DNA of 64,000 bases. It comes from Pseudomonas poae (GTDB taxonomy: Bacteria; Pseudomonadota; Gammaproteobacteria; Pseudomonadales; Pseudomonadaceae). Of this stretch, positions 1 to 8,932 are shown in pieces. Every line of letters begins with the position of its first letter. Position 1 is the first letter of the stretch. The DNA is taken from the NCBI RefSeq assembly GCF_001439785.1, contig NZ_JYLI01000003.1:1-64000 (forward strand), written 5' to 3'. Made by a program: the position numbers and the translations under genes. The notes under the pieces are model-generated. The model searched no databases, was not told where the DNA came from, and worked only from the letters and a program-made list of their open reading frames with translations.

Positions 1-110
1 CCATAGAGCATTGGAACCACCTGATCCCATCCCGAACTCAGCAGTGAAACGATGCATCGCCGATGGTAGTGTGGGGTTTCCCCATGTGAGAGTAGGTCAT
101 CGTCAAGATT
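1..110 (+). rRNA. rrf: 5S ribosomal RNA, 5' end cut off by the window
   Basis: The sequence matches the Pseudomonas 5S rRNA pattern, with the block GAACCACCTGATCCCATC near the start and CGATGGTAGTGTGGGG in the middle. It closes at GTAGGTCATCGTCAAG. About ten bases of the 5' end lie outside the window. The window therefore begins at the end of an rRNA operon transcribed rightward. The exact 3' end is uncertain by a few bases. Confidence 0.95.
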
Positions 111-118
111 AAATTCCG

Positions 119-155
119 AAACCCCATTTGCGAAAGCAGATGGGGTTTTGTTTTG
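119..155 (+). terminator. Intrinsic terminator of the rRNA operon
   Basis: A strong stem AACCCCAT.TGC / GCA.ATGGGGTT closed by a GAAA tetraloop is followed by TTTTGTTTT. It lies directly after the 5S gene, as expected at the end of an rrn operon. Confidence 0.9.
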
Positions 156-259
156 CGCGATCGGAAAGTCTTCAGCCTTCGCCTACAAATTTGCACAGTT
201 ATTTCTGAACCAGACCACTAGAATAGGCGCCTAACCTTTTTAGAGTAAGAGCCCTATCC

Positions 260-919
260 ATGCCCGAGCCGGTTGATGCCCCACAGGTGTCTGACTTACC
301 ACTGGACGATCTGGTGGCATGCCATGAGTGCGACTTGCTGATGCGCAAACCTGTGCTCGCCCGAGGCGAAAAAGCCCAATGCCCACGCTGCGGTTATGAG
401 CTGTACGCTCATCGCCACAATGTCATTGAGCGCAGCCTCGCGTTGGTGATCGCCGCACTATTGCTGTACATCCCCGCGAACTTTCTGCCCATCATGCAGC
501 TCAATCTACTCGGGCAGTCCTCAGAGGACACCGTGTGGACTGGTGTCGTCGGCCTGTTCGATACGGGCATGCAAGGCGTCGCAATCGTGGTCTTCCTGTG
601 CAGCATGGGCATTCCGTTGCTCAAGCTGCTCTGCCAATTGACCGTGCTGCTCAGCATCCGCTGGAAGATCGGCCGCAATTACGGCCTGCTGCTGTATCGC
701 ATCTACCATCACATGAAAGATTGGGGGATGTTGGAGGTCTATCTGATGGGCGTGCTGGTTGCGATCGTCAAGCTCGCCGACATGGCTTCCATCACGGTTG
801 GCGTGGGTCTCGTTTGTTTTATCAGTTTATTAGTGGTTCAGGTTCTGCTTGAGGTGGTGATGTCGCCCCACCAGATCTGGCAGGCGTTGTCAGGAGAGGA
901 TGATCATGCGGGCGATTGA
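260..919 (+). CDS. PqiA/LetA-like membrane protein, first of two half-size copies
   Basis: This 219-residue protein belongs to the paraquat-inducible protein A (PqiA/LetA) family of inner-membrane partners of MCE lipid-transport proteins. A zinc-ribbon-like pair, C21xxC24 and C41xxC44, precedes about four hydrophobic segments. It is half the length of E. coli PqiA or YebS/LetA, which carry two such modules; the second module here is the next gene. The start at 260 is the first in-frame ATG. The stop overlaps the next gene, and that gene overlaps the MCE gene, so the three form a coupled operon. Membrane lipid trafficking is inferred from the family, not shown here. Confidence 0.88.
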   Translation: MPEPVDAPQVSDLPLDDLVACHECDLLMRKPVLARGEKAQCPRCGYELYAHRHNVIERSLALVIAALLLYIPANFLPIMQLNLLGQSSEDTVWTGVVGLFDTGMQGVAIVVFLCSMGIPLLKLLCQLTVLLSIRWKIGRNYGLLLYRIYHHMKDWGMLEVYLMGVLVAIVKLADMASITVGVGLVCFISLLVVQVLLEVVMSPHQIWQALSGEDDHAGD

Positions 920-1529
920 TGCGGGCATTCTGGTGTGTACCGAATGCCATGAGCTGAACACACAAGAGCCGGACACCGATGAGCAAACGTGCACCCGCTG
1001 CGGTGCGTTGATTCATCCACGTCGGCCCAACAGCCTCGCCCGTACATGGGCACTGCTTGTCACGGCGGCGATCCTCTATATCCCCGCCAACCTGTTGCCC
1101 ATCATGACCGTCAACTCACTCGGCCAGGGCGAGCCCAGTACTATCATGGCCGGTGTAATCCAACTGGTGCAGCATGGGATGTTTCCTATTGCTGCGGTGG
1201 TGTTCATTGCCAGTATTCTGGTGCCGACGTTCAAGCTCGTGGGCATTGGTCTGCTACTGTTCTCGGTGCAGCGCCACCAACCGCTGTCCGCGCAACAACG
1301 TATTGTCATGTACCGCTTTATCGAATTCATTGGCCGCTGGTCCATGTTGGATATCTTCGTGATCGCCATCCTGGTGGCAGTCGTAAACTTTGGACGGCTC
1401 GCCAGCGTCGAGGCCAATCTCGGCGCTGCGGCGTTCGCCAGTGTGGTGATTTTGACGATGCTTGCCGCTGTAACTTTCGATCCCCGACTGATTTGGGATA
1501 ACACGGAGTCGGACGACGACCATGAGTGA
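906..1529 (+). CDS. PqiA/LetA-like membrane protein, second half-size copy
   Basis: A 207-residue paralogue of the upstream gene, again with C11xxC14 and C29xxC32 followed by four hydrophobic segments. Both proteins share the pattern (L/I)LYIPAN.LPIM after the zinc ribbon. An ATG at 900 lies directly against the AGGAGAGG ribosome binding site (892-899), so the ATG at 906 with a six-base spacer is the better start. The gene overlaps the upstream stop and its own 3' end overlaps the MCE gene. Together the two genes correspond to one full-length PqiA/LetA polypeptide of enterobacteria. Confidence 0.87.
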   Translation: MRAIDAGILVCTECHELNTQEPDTDEQTCTRCGALIHPRRPNSLARTWALLVTAAILYIPANLLPIMTVNSLGQGEPSTIMAGVIQLVQHGMFPIAAVVFIASILVPTFKLVGIGLLLFSVQRHQPLSAQQRIVMYRFIEFIGRWSMLDIFVIAILVAVVNFGRLASVEANLGAAAFASVVILTMLAAVTFDPRLIWDNTESDDDHE

Positions 1530-3825
1530 TTTGCCTAAAGCTAAAACCCGCCCTGCCTCCAACTGGTCCGCTATTTGGGTGTTGCCCCTGATTGCGCTGA
1601 TCATCGGCGGCTGGCTCGGATGGCGCGCCTATTCCCAGCAGGGCATCGAGATCCAGGTGCGCTTTGAAAGCGGTGAAGGCATCCAGGTCAACAAGACCGA
1701 GGTGGTCTACAAAGGCATGCCCGTGGGCAAGGTCAAAGCCTTGGCGCTCGATGACGAGGGCAACAATCGCGGGGTGATCGCCACCATCGAGATGGGCAAG
1801 GATGTCGAGCAGTACCTCAAAACCAACACCCGCTTCTGGCTGGTCAAACCCAGCGTAACGCTGGCCGGCATCACCGGTCTGGAAACCCTGGTGTCGGGCA
1901 ACTACATAGCCGCCAGCCCCGGTGACGGCGAGCCCACACGCAAATTCAAGGCGCTCTCCGAAGAGCCGCCGCTGTCCGACGCCAAGCCTGGCCTGCACAT
2001 CACCGTCAAGGCTGATCGCCTCGGCTCGCTCAACCGTGGCAGCCCGGTGTTCTACAAGCAGATCCAGGTCGGCCAGGTTAAAAGCTACCTGTTGTCCGAA
2101 GACCAGAGCACCGTCGAGATCAAACTCTATATCGAACCGACCTACGCCCATCTGGTGCGCAAACACACGCGTTTCTGGAACGCCAGCGGCATCAGCATCG
2201 ACGCCAATCTGTCCGGCGTGAAGGTGCGCAGCGAGTCACTGTCCAGCATCGTCGCCGGTGGCATCGCTTTTGCCACCCCCGAGAATCGCAAGGACAGTCC
2301 GCCCACCGATCCTAGCCTGCCATTCCGGTTGTACGAAGATTTCGACGCCGCCGCTGCTGGCATCCGAGTCAAGGTCAAGCTCACCGACTTCGAAGGCCTG
2401 CAGGCCGGCCGCACGCCGGTGATGTACAAAGGCATCCAGGTCGGCAGCCTGAAAACCCTGAAGATCGACCCGGACCTGTCCAGTGCCAGCGCCGAGCTGA
2501 CCCTCGACCCATTGGCCGAAGACTATCTGGTCCAGGACACTCAGTTCTGGGTGGTCAAGCCGTCCATCTCCCTCGCCGGCATCACCGGCCTGGAAGCTCT
2601 GGTCAAAGGTAACTACATCGCCATCCGTCCAGGCGACAAAGGCACTGCGCCCCAGCGCGAATATGTCGCCCGTGCGAAAGCGCCCCCCCTGGACCTGCGT
2701 TCTCCCGGTTTGCACATGGTGTTGTTCACCGACAACCTCGGCTCCCTGGATGTCGGCAGCCCGATTCTGTACAAACAGGTCAAGGTTGGCTCGGTGCAGA
2801 GCTACCAGTTCTCGCGCAAGAACAAGCAGTTGGTGATTGGCGTACACATCGAGAAAGAATACGAAAACCTGGTCAACGGCTCGACGCGTTTCTGGAATGC
2901 CAGCGGCGTCACCCTGACCGGTGGCCTCACCAGCGGCATCCAGGTCAAGAGCGAATCCCTGGCCAGCCTGATGGCCGGCGGTATTGCCTTCGAAACACCT
3001 GAGCCGAATGTACCGCTGAAAAAACACATCCCGCGTTTCCGTCTGTACCCTGATCGCGATGCCGCCAATCAGCACGGCACCTTGGTGACCATCAAGGTTG
3101 ATCGCGCCGATGGCCTGCGTCCTGGCACGGCGGTGCGTTTCAAAGGGTTGGACGTGGGCAAGATCGAAAGCGTAGACCTGAGTGCCGACATGCAGTCGGT
3201 GCTGCTCAGCGCCCGCATCACCCAAGTGGCCGACCGTATCGCGCGCGCTGGCAGCCAGTTCTGGGTGGTCAAGCCGGAGCTGGGCCTGATGAAAACCGCC
3301 AATCTGGAAACCCTGGTGACCGGGCAATACATCGAAGTGCAGCCAGCCACCAAAAACGCAGGCCCGCAAAAAAGCTTCGTCGCCCTGGCACAGCCGCCGG
3401 AAGCTGCGCGCCAGGAGCAAGGCTTGAGTCTGGTACTCAGTGCCGCGCGCCGTGGCTCGCTGAAGGAAGGCGTGCCAGTGACCTATCGCGAAGTCACCGT
3501 GGGCAAGGTCACCGGCTACGAGCTGGGCCAGACCGCCGACCGCGTGCTGGTGCACATCCTGATCGAGCCCAAGTACGCACCGTTGGTCCGCAGCGGCAGC
3601 CGCTTCTGGAACACCAGTGGTTTTGGTGTGGATTTCGGCTTGTTCAAGGGCGCTACAGTGCGCACCGAATCCCTGGAGACGCTGGTCGCCGGCGGTATCG
3701 CCTTCGCTACGCCAGACGGCGAGCGGATGGGCAATGCAGCGCGGCCGCAGCAGACGTTTCCGTTGTTCGACAAGTTTGAGGATGAGTGGCTGACCTGGGC
3801 GCCCAAGATTCCATTGGGCAAGTAG
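1522..3825 (+). CDS. PqiB/LetB-like MCE-domain protein with six MCE repeats
   Basis: This 767-residue protein has one N-terminal transmembrane anchor (about residues 17-37) followed by six tandem MCE domains. They can be counted from six repeated signatures of the form 'G..V.YKG..VG.V' or 'GSPV.YKQ..VG.V', each about 120 residues apart. Family members form periplasm-spanning tubes that carry lipids between membranes; E. coli PqiB has three MCE domains and YebT/LetB has seven. The gene overlaps the upstream PqiA-like gene by eight bases. No PqiC-type outer-membrane lipoprotein gene follows, so the operon resembles letAB more than pqiABC. The symbol is left open because the domain count fits neither model. 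Confidence 0.92.
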   Translation: MSDLPKAKTRPASNWSAIWVLPLIALIIGGWLGWRAYSQQGIEIQVRFESGEGIQVNKTEVVYKGMPVGKVKALALDDEGNNRGVIATIEMGKDVEQYLKTNTRFWLVKPSVTLAGITGLETLVSGNYIAASPGDGEPTRKFKALSEEPPLSDAKPGLHITVKADRLGSLNRGSPVFYKQIQVGQVKSYLLSEDQSTVEIKLYIEPTYAHLVRKHTRFWNASGISIDANLSGVKVRSESLSSIVAGGIAFATPENRKDSPPTDPSLPFRLYEDFDAAAAGIRVKVKLTDFEGLQAGRTPVMYKGIQVGSLKTLKIDPDLSSASAELTLDPLAEDYLVQDTQFWVVKPSISLAGITGLEALVKGNYIAIRPGDKGTAPQREYVARAKAPPLDLRSPGLHMVLFTDNLGSLDVGSPILYKQVKVGSVQSYQFSRKNKQLVIGVHIEKEYENLVNGSTRFWNASGVTLTGGLTSGIQVKSESLASLMAGGIAFETPEPNVPLKKHIPRFRLYPDRDAANQHGTLVTIKVDRADGLRPGTAVRFKGLDVGKIESVDLSADMQSVLLSARITQVADRIARAGSQFWVVKPELGLMKTANLETLVTGQYIEVQPATKNAGPQKSFVALAQPPEAARQEQGLSLVLSAARRGSLKEGVPVTYREVTVGKVTGYELGQTADRVLVHILIEPKYAPLVRSGSRFWNTSGFGVDFGLFKGATVRTESLETLVAGGIAFATPDGERMGNAARPQQTFPLFDKFEDEWLTWAPKIPLGK

Positions 3826-3845
3826 ACCGAGGCGCGGCTATCGAG

Positions 3846-3909
3846 AGCAAGTCCCTCCCACATTAGAAAGTGTCACAGTTCAAATGTGGGAGGGGGCTTG
3901 TCCCCGATC
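3846..3909. repeat. REPIN: inverted pair of REP sequences
   Basis: Two copies of the GTGGGAGGGGGCTTG-type REP sequence face each other (CAAGTCCCTCCCACATT, then AATGTGGGAGGGGGCTTG). They are separated by about 14 bases and make an imperfect long hairpin between pqiB-like and mksB. Such REP pairs are abundant in P. fluorescens group genomes. Confidence 0.8.
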
Positions 3910-3928
3910 AGGCCCTCTGCAGCACCAC

Positions 3929-3964
3929 AAAAAAGGCCGCGATCCATGGATCGCGGCCTTTTTG
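3929..3964. terminator. Bidirectional intrinsic terminator
   Basis: A perfect stem AAAAAGGCCGCGATCC / GGATCGCGGCCTTTTT with an AT-only turn lies between the convergent MCE gene and mksB. A-tract and T-tract on either side allow termination in both directions. Confidence 0.9.
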
Positions 3965-3981
3965 CATTTCAACGCAACAGA

Positions 3982-6813
3982 TCAGACCTCATCCAGCTCC
4001 GCCTGCGCATTCACCGTCGCCCTCACCTGATCATGGCGCCGAATGTACTTCCAGTCCGCCTCATCGATGTAGATCCCGTTCGGCCCGCTGCCGCCTTCCA
4101 GGTCGATCGCCACCTGGGCAGACACCTGCGGCTTAACACTCGCCAGGATCGGCACAAAGCCCAATTGCAAACTGGTCTCCAGCAACGCTGCCTGGTTCTT
4201 CTCATCGATATCCGCTGCCTCGTCGAGGTAGTACGGCAAGCGCACGCGTCCGGCCTGGTCGCGGTCCATCAGGTGCAGCAACAGGTACATGTTGGTCAGC
4301 GCCTTGATGGTCATGGTGGTGCCGTTGGACGCGGCGCCATCAATGTCGGTGTGAATCACCGGCTGGCCGTTCACCTTGGTGATCTCGAACGCCAGCTCGA
4401 ACAAGTCCTTGAGGCCCAGCTGGTTATGGTTGGCCGCCACCAGGCGCGCCAGGTATTCCTTGGCCTCTTCGTTCTTGTTGTCTTGCTCGGCGCTCTGGCT
4501 GAGGTCGAACACCGACAGGGTTTCGCCTTCCTCATACTGACCGGCGCTGTGGATGATCTGGTCGATATGCTTGAGCGCTTCCTTGTTCGGTGCCAGCACG
4601 ATGCGGAAACTTTGCAGGTTGGAGACCTGGCGCTTGTTGATCTCGCGGTTGAACAGCGCCAACTGGTGTTCCAGGCTGTCGTAGTCACTGCGGATATTGC
4701 GCAGGGTGCGCGCGATATCGGTCACTGCCGCCCGCCGCGCCTTGCCCAGCGTCAGAGCCTCATCGGTGCGGTGCGCATAGGCGTTGATCAGCAGTTGCAG
4801 GCGGCGCTCGACGTCATCCTCGCTGTCGAACTTGGCCACGCCCTTGAGGCGCACCTGAGCGTACAAGGCTTCAATCTGACCATCGGCACGCAGCAAACCC
4901 TGCCAGCTGTCCTGGTAGTCATTGAGCAGCGGCAGCAGGTTATCCATGGAGTCGTCGACCGGGTCCATGAACGGTGTGCCAAACGGCAGGTCCGCCGGCA
5001 ACAGCTGGCGACGGCGCAACGCGTCATCCAGCGTGCGCTGCTTGGCTTCCATATCGCCAATCTGGCGGCCCACCAGTTGCAGCTTGGCCGACAATTGCTG
5101 GACGCGCTCGGTGAACGCATCGCTGGAGCGCTTCAACTCGTCCTGCGCCGCTTCCATCTGCGCCAGCTGTTCCAGCTTCTCGCCTTCTTCGGCGCTCAGG
5201 GTCTGCGCGCGACGGAAGTCTTCCAGGGCCTTTTGCGCATCCAGCACCTGCTGGTAAAGCGCCTCCGTCTGAGTCTTGCTGGCTGCGCGATCGGAAGCCA
5301 CAGCCTGTTGGGTCTTCAGTTGCTTGAGTTCTTTTTCCAGACGCTCTTTCTGATCACGCAGTGCCGCGCGATCCGCCAAGGCCTGCAATGCCGGTGGCTC
5401 GATGTGCGAGATGTCGATGGACAACCCCGGCACCTCAAAGCGCTCGCCCTTGAAGCCATCAAGGATGTGCTCCAGGGATTTGACCCACTGACCGTCCTCA
5501 TCCAGCGTGATGCCGTGTTCACCCAATGGCAGGCTGAACAGCGAACTGTTGAACAGGCGCATCAGACGCTCGACATCCTGCTGTGAGAATTCTTCACGCA
5601 GTTTGGCGTAGCTGTTGTTGTCGGCGTGATCAAGCTGCTGCTTGACCGACTTCAGGCGTTTTTCCAGATCACGCAGACGCTCGTCCAAATCCTCGGCACT
5701 GAACTGCCGCGACTGTGCCAGCGCACCCGCCAATTCATCGTGAGCGTCCTTGGCCGCGAGCAACTGCTGCTCCAGCGTCTTCACGTCGTCCACCAGCGCA
5801 AAGCGATGCTTGAGCACTGACAGCTCGCCCAGCCAGCGCTGAATGCCGCTGATTTCACGCTCCAGGCGCATCAGCTCCTGGGTGCCGCCGCGCTGGTCAT
5901 GCTGCAGCGCGTCCTGTTCATTGCGGTAGTGCTCGGCCTGGATGGTCAGCTCTTCCTTGCGTGCACTGGCGTAATCCGACCAGGTGCCCAGCAGCGAATC
6001 CAGCAGCGGTGACAGGCGATGCAACTTGCCGCGCAATACGTCGCGCACGCGCACGCCATTGGCCAGCGCTTCGACCAGCGGCCCGGCAGCCACCAATGAG
6101 TTGTAGTCCTGCTCCATGCGTCGCACGTCGCGGAAGGCTTCTTCGCACGCCGCGATGTAGTCCACGCTGCCGGAACGCAGGCTGTGTTCGAAGGCATCGA
6201 GGAACAGTTGCTTGAGTTTGGCCGCGGTGATTTCGCGCATGTGCAGCAGGTTGATAAACAGCGCGCGGAACGTCTTCAGGCTCTGCTCGCTGGTGGAGCG
6301 CAGCGGGATCAGGGTCAGGTCCAGCGGGATCGACGTGTGACCGCCCACCAGCAAACGCCGCAGTTCATCCGGCTTGAGTTCGTAGGCCTTGAGGCCCTCT
6401 TTCTCAAGGTTGGTAAACAGCTCTTTCTGCCGCAGGCAGGTGTCGTTCTTCTGGTAGTGGGCCAGGTCCAGCTTGCCGGCATAGGCGAAGAACTGGTGAC
6501 CAAAGCCGCCCCCCGGGCCGCGCCCGACCACGCCGATCACATGCGGGCCATGGGGCAGCGAGACTTCCACGAGGATGTAACTGGTGTCAGTGGCGAAATA
6601 GAAGCGCCGCGATTGCTCCAGGGTGTACTTGCCGAAACTCATGTCCGACATGCGCGCCAGAATCGGAAACTGCAAGGCGTTGATTGAAGCGGATTTGCCC
6701 AGGTTGTTCGCGCCGTACACCGACAGCGGCTCTTCCAGCGGGAACAAGCCCAGGCTGTAGCCAGCGGTGTTCAATAGGGCGAAGCGGCGGATGCCGTAGC
6801 GTTCCTTGCTCAT
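3982..6813 (-). CDS. mksB: MksB, SMC-like ATPase of the MksBEF condensin
   Basis: This 943-residue protein is the SMC/MukB-like subunit of the bacterial condensin MksBEF, which organises and helps segregate the chromosome. The Walker A motif GANNLGKS is at residues 34-41. The Walker B-like segment 'YYLDEAADIDE' lies near the C-terminus. The centre is long Glu/Lys/Gln-rich coiled coil, broken by a hinge-like region. It is the last gene of mksF-mksE-mksB and overlaps mksE by four bases (ATGA). The order matches the P. aeruginosa operon. No MksG/JetD nuclease gene follows: the next feature is a terminator and the convergent MCE gene. This favours a housekeeping condensin over a plasmid-defence Wadjet set. 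Confidence 0.92.
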   Translation of the reverse strand: MSKERYGIRRFALLNTAGYSLGLFPLEEPLSVYGANNLGKSASINALQFPILARMSDMSFGKYTLEQSRRFYFATDTSYILVEVSLPHGPHVIGVVGRGPGGGFGHQFFAYAGKLDLAHYQKNDTCLRQKELFTNLEKEGLKAYELKPDELRRLLVGGHTSIPLDLTLIPLRSTSEQSLKTFRALFINLLHMREITAAKLKQLFLDAFEHSLRSGSVDYIAACEEAFRDVRRMEQDYNSLVAAGPLVEALANGVRVRDVLRGKLHRLSPLLDSLLGTWSDYASARKEELTIQAEHYRNEQDALQHDQRGGTQELMRLEREISGIQRWLGELSVLKHRFALVDDVKTLEQQLLAAKDAHDELAGALAQSRQFSAEDLDERLRDLEKRLKSVKQQLDHADNNSYAKLREEFSQQDVERLMRLFNSSLFSLPLGEHGITLDEDGQWVKSLEHILDGFKGERFEVPGLSIDISHIEPPALQALADRAALRDQKERLEKELKQLKTQQAVASDRAASKTQTEALYQQVLDAQKALEDFRRAQTLSAEEGEKLEQLAQMEAAQDELKRSSDAFTERVQQLSAKLQLVGRQIGDMEAKQRTLDDALRRRQLLPADLPFGTPFMDPVDDSMDNLLPLLNDYQDSWQGLLRADGQIEALYAQVRLKGVAKFDSEDDVERRLQLLINAYAHRTDEALTLGKARRAAVTDIARTLRNIRSDYDSLEHQLALFNREINKRQVSNLQSFRIVLAPNKEALKHIDQIIHSAGQYEEGETLSVFDLSQSAEQDNKNEEAKEYLARLVAANHNQLGLKDLFELAFEITKVNGQPVIHTDIDGAASNGTTMTIKALTNMYLLLHLMDRDQAGRVRLPYYLDEAADIDEKNQAALLETSLQLGFVPILASVKPQVSAQVAIDLEGGSGPNGIYIDEADWKYIRRHDQVRATVNAQAELDEV

Positions 6814-7517
6814 GCATCGGTCTCCTGTTCTTCGGCAATGGCACGCGCCAGGGCGTCTTCTTCGCTTTCTTCCTCGAAGTCGATCAAATCGAGCGGGTCA
6901 TCGGTCTTCAGCAGTTTTTCATCGCTGTCTTCGTCGATGATCACCGGCGCCGGCAATGGCAACACGCTGTGCACGCTGGCGGCGAGGTCACGGTCCTGCT
7001 GCACTGACAGGCACACGTCAAGGAAGCGGTGCATGGGCGGCAGGAAGCGATAGATGCCGTTGTCTTCGCTGGCAAAACCCAGCTGGGTCATGCGGCGCAT
7101 GATTTTTTCTTCGAGTTCTTCCTGGGTCTGCACTTCGGCCTGGATAAACAGGTCGCGGTATTTATCCAGCAGCGACGGCAGTTCATCGCGGCCCAGGCTG
7201 CCACCGTCCAGCACGGCGATCGGGTCACGGCCCTGGTCGGCCAGGTGCTCGACGATGATGAAGGTGAACAGCGCCAGACGCTGGGCGGTCTTGTTGACCT
7301 GCGCACTGGCGATGGCGGAGTCCGGCACGAAGTAATAGAAACCACGGGTGTCGCACACCAGCTCAAAGCCCAGGGCCTTGAACAGCGTGCGGTACTGGTC
7401 CTGGAAGTTCGACAGCTGCGCGTACAGCTCCGGGTCGCGGCGGCTGACGTGGTAACCCTTGAACAGCTCGCGAAAGATCGGCGCCAGTTGGGACAGTTCG
7501 GATAGATCAAGATGCAT
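6810..7517 (-). CDS. mksE: MksE, condensin accessory subunit
   Basis: This 235-residue protein is the MukE-like KITE subunit that binds the kleisin MksF. It has mixed alpha/winged-helix character and a very acidic C-terminus (about residues 185-235, rich in Asp and Glu). It lies between mksF and mksB and overlaps both (11 bases with mksF, four with mksB), which indicates translational coupling and stoichiometric synthesis. Identification rests on length, position and the N-terminal pattern around 'LFKGYHVSRRDPELY', typical of MksE proteins. Confidence 0.88.
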   Translation of the reverse strand: MHLDLSELSQLAPIFRELFKGYHVSRRDPELYAQLSNFQDQYRTLFKALGFELVCDTRGFYYFVPDSAIASAQVNKTAQRLALFTFIIVEHLADQGRDPIAVLDGGSLGRDELPSLLDKYRDLFIQAEVQTQEELEEKIMRRMTQLGFASEDNGIYRFLPPMHRFLDVCLSVQQDRDLAASVHSVLPLPAPVIIDEDSDEKLLKTDDPLDLIDFEEESEEDALARAIAEEQETDA

Positions 7518-8784
7518 AAGGTGTACTCGCAGGTTGCTCGGCGGCGTCTGTGCCGGCCGGGAGCAGGGCGAATGAGCGCAGGCTGACCTGGTGCTCGTGT
7601 GTGTGGTAATCGCGGCGTTCCAGGCGTTCGCGCTTGAAGCGCTTTTCGCGCGAGAGCCGGGAGAACCAGTACAACAATTCGTCGGTGGCGCCGTCCGGTT
7701 CCTGCTCCAGTAGCCAGGTCATCAGGTCGGGCATCGGCAGCGCATCTTCGCAGCGTTCGAGCATTTCCTTGACCGTACGCGGCGCACGCTGGGCCTGGCC
7801 CTTGTGGGATTTGTGCGCCTTGGGGAAGCGCGCCGGTTTCGGCTCGAAATTCGCCAGGGCATACACGTAGGCCTCGACCTGGCTGGCACTGCCGAGAAAG
7901 GTGCTTTGCGGCCGAGTGAACAGCGGCATCGCCGCCTGCGGCACCGCGTCCAGGCCTTTGCGGCGGATCGCCGACAGCGCCAGCGCCGCGCCTCGGGTGA
8001 CGGCATTGTGCCGACGTGCTTCTTCACGCAACGGCAACAGCAGCTCACGCGCATGACGCAAGGTCAGCTGGGCGCTGGTCTGCATTTCGAGGATGCGCGC
8101 GTGGGTGCGCAGCAGCATGTCATCGTCCACCAGGTGGCCGAGGCGCTGTTGCTCGGTGAGCAGGCGCAGCAGCACATTCTCGACCTTGCGCACGCCTTGC
8201 TCGAAGGCACCATCAGCGTTCACCAGTTGGATCATCGGTTCGACGTATTCGTCCCAGGTGGCGAGTACTTCGGCGTAACGCTGGCGCAACGGGATCTGCC
8301 GGTCGCTGGTCTTGGCGCGATCGGCCACGGCGGCGAGGGCCTGTTCGTCGTTGGCGAGTTTTTTCAGCACGTCGCGCACGCGCATGTCCAGCAAGCGCAA
8401 TTGCCGGGCAAGGTCGTGGCCGTCACGGATGTCGAAGGCGTCCTGGATATAACCGGCCAGGCGCTCGAGGTGGCGCAGGTAGGCTTCGATTTCCAGGCAC
8501 AGGCCGAGCCGGTGCTCCTTGCGCAGGTAGGCGAGGAAGTCGTGGATCTGTGCGTTGAGCTCGAAACGGTTCGGGCTCTTGGCCACAGGCACCAGGATGT
8601 CCAGGCGAATCCACACGTCCAGCAGGCTGGTGATGTCCTGGGGTGTACTGTCCAGTTGTTGGGCGGCCAGTTGCGCGCGCAGCTCGCCCAGGCTCAGGGT
8701 GCCTTGGTCGAAGTGTTCGCACAGTGGCTCAAGCAAGGCCCAGTGTTCGGCGAGGGCGCGCAGGACGCGCTTGGGTTCGATCAT
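7507..8784 (-). CDS. mksF: MksF, kleisin subunit of the MksBEF condensin
   Basis: This 425-residue protein is the MukF-like kleisin that bridges the MksB heads. It begins with a predicted winged-helix region (residues about 1-90), continues with a helical middle domain, and ends with a basic C-terminal part containing KRERLERRDY. It is the first gene of the operon. Its ATG at 8784 faces the divergent psi-like gene across a 148-base region with two DnaA boxes. The stop overlaps mksE. Assignment follows family size (MksF about 400-430 residues) and the conserved order F-E-B. Confidence 0.88.
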   Translation of the reverse strand: MIEPKRVLRALAEHWALLEPLCEHFDQGTLSLGELRAQLAAQQLDSTPQDITSLLDVWIRLDILVPVAKSPNRFELNAQIHDFLAYLRKEHRLGLCLEIEAYLRHLERLAGYIQDAFDIRDGHDLARQLRLLDMRVRDVLKKLANDEQALAAVADRAKTSDRQIPLRQRYAEVLATWDEYVEPMIQLVNADGAFEQGVRKVENVLLRLLTEQQRLGHLVDDDMLLRTHARILEMQTSAQLTLRHARELLLPLREEARRHNAVTRGAALALSAIRRKGLDAVPQAAMPLFTRPQSTFLGSASQVEAYVYALANFEPKPARFPKAHKSHKGQAQRAPRTVKEMLERCEDALPMPDLMTWLLEQEPDGATDELLYWFSRLSREKRFKRERLERRDYHTHEHQVSLRSFALLPAGTDAAEQPASTPYAS

Positions 8785-8843
8785 GGGAATGGCCGGCTGG
8801 TTGGCGATTAAAGGTCGCGATTGTACTGCATTGGGGGTGGGAT

Positions 8844-8920
8844 TTATCCACAGCCGGTCAGCGCGCAGTGGGCGATTGTTGCCGAACAGCGGTAGAATCC
8901 CCGCTCTTTACTTATCCACA
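8844..8920. promoter_or_regulatory. Two DnaA boxes between mksF and the psi-like gene
   Basis: The perfect DnaA box TTATCCACA occurs twice in the same orientation, at 8844-8852 and 8912-8920. A TACAAT -10-like hexamer for mksF is at 8820-8825 on the minus strand, so the first box lies over the expected -35 region. A TAGAAT -10-like hexamer for the rightward gene is at 8893-8898, which puts the second box in its 5' leader. Promoter assignments are tentative; the boxes are seen directly. Confidence 0.7.
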
Positions 8921-8932
8921 AGTGGCCGAGCT

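Noticed and set aside
3886..5586. 566-codon open frame on the plus strand opposite mksB
   Set aside because: Antisense shadow of a GC-rich gene; no ribosome binding site or domain pattern, and mksB is clearly coding.
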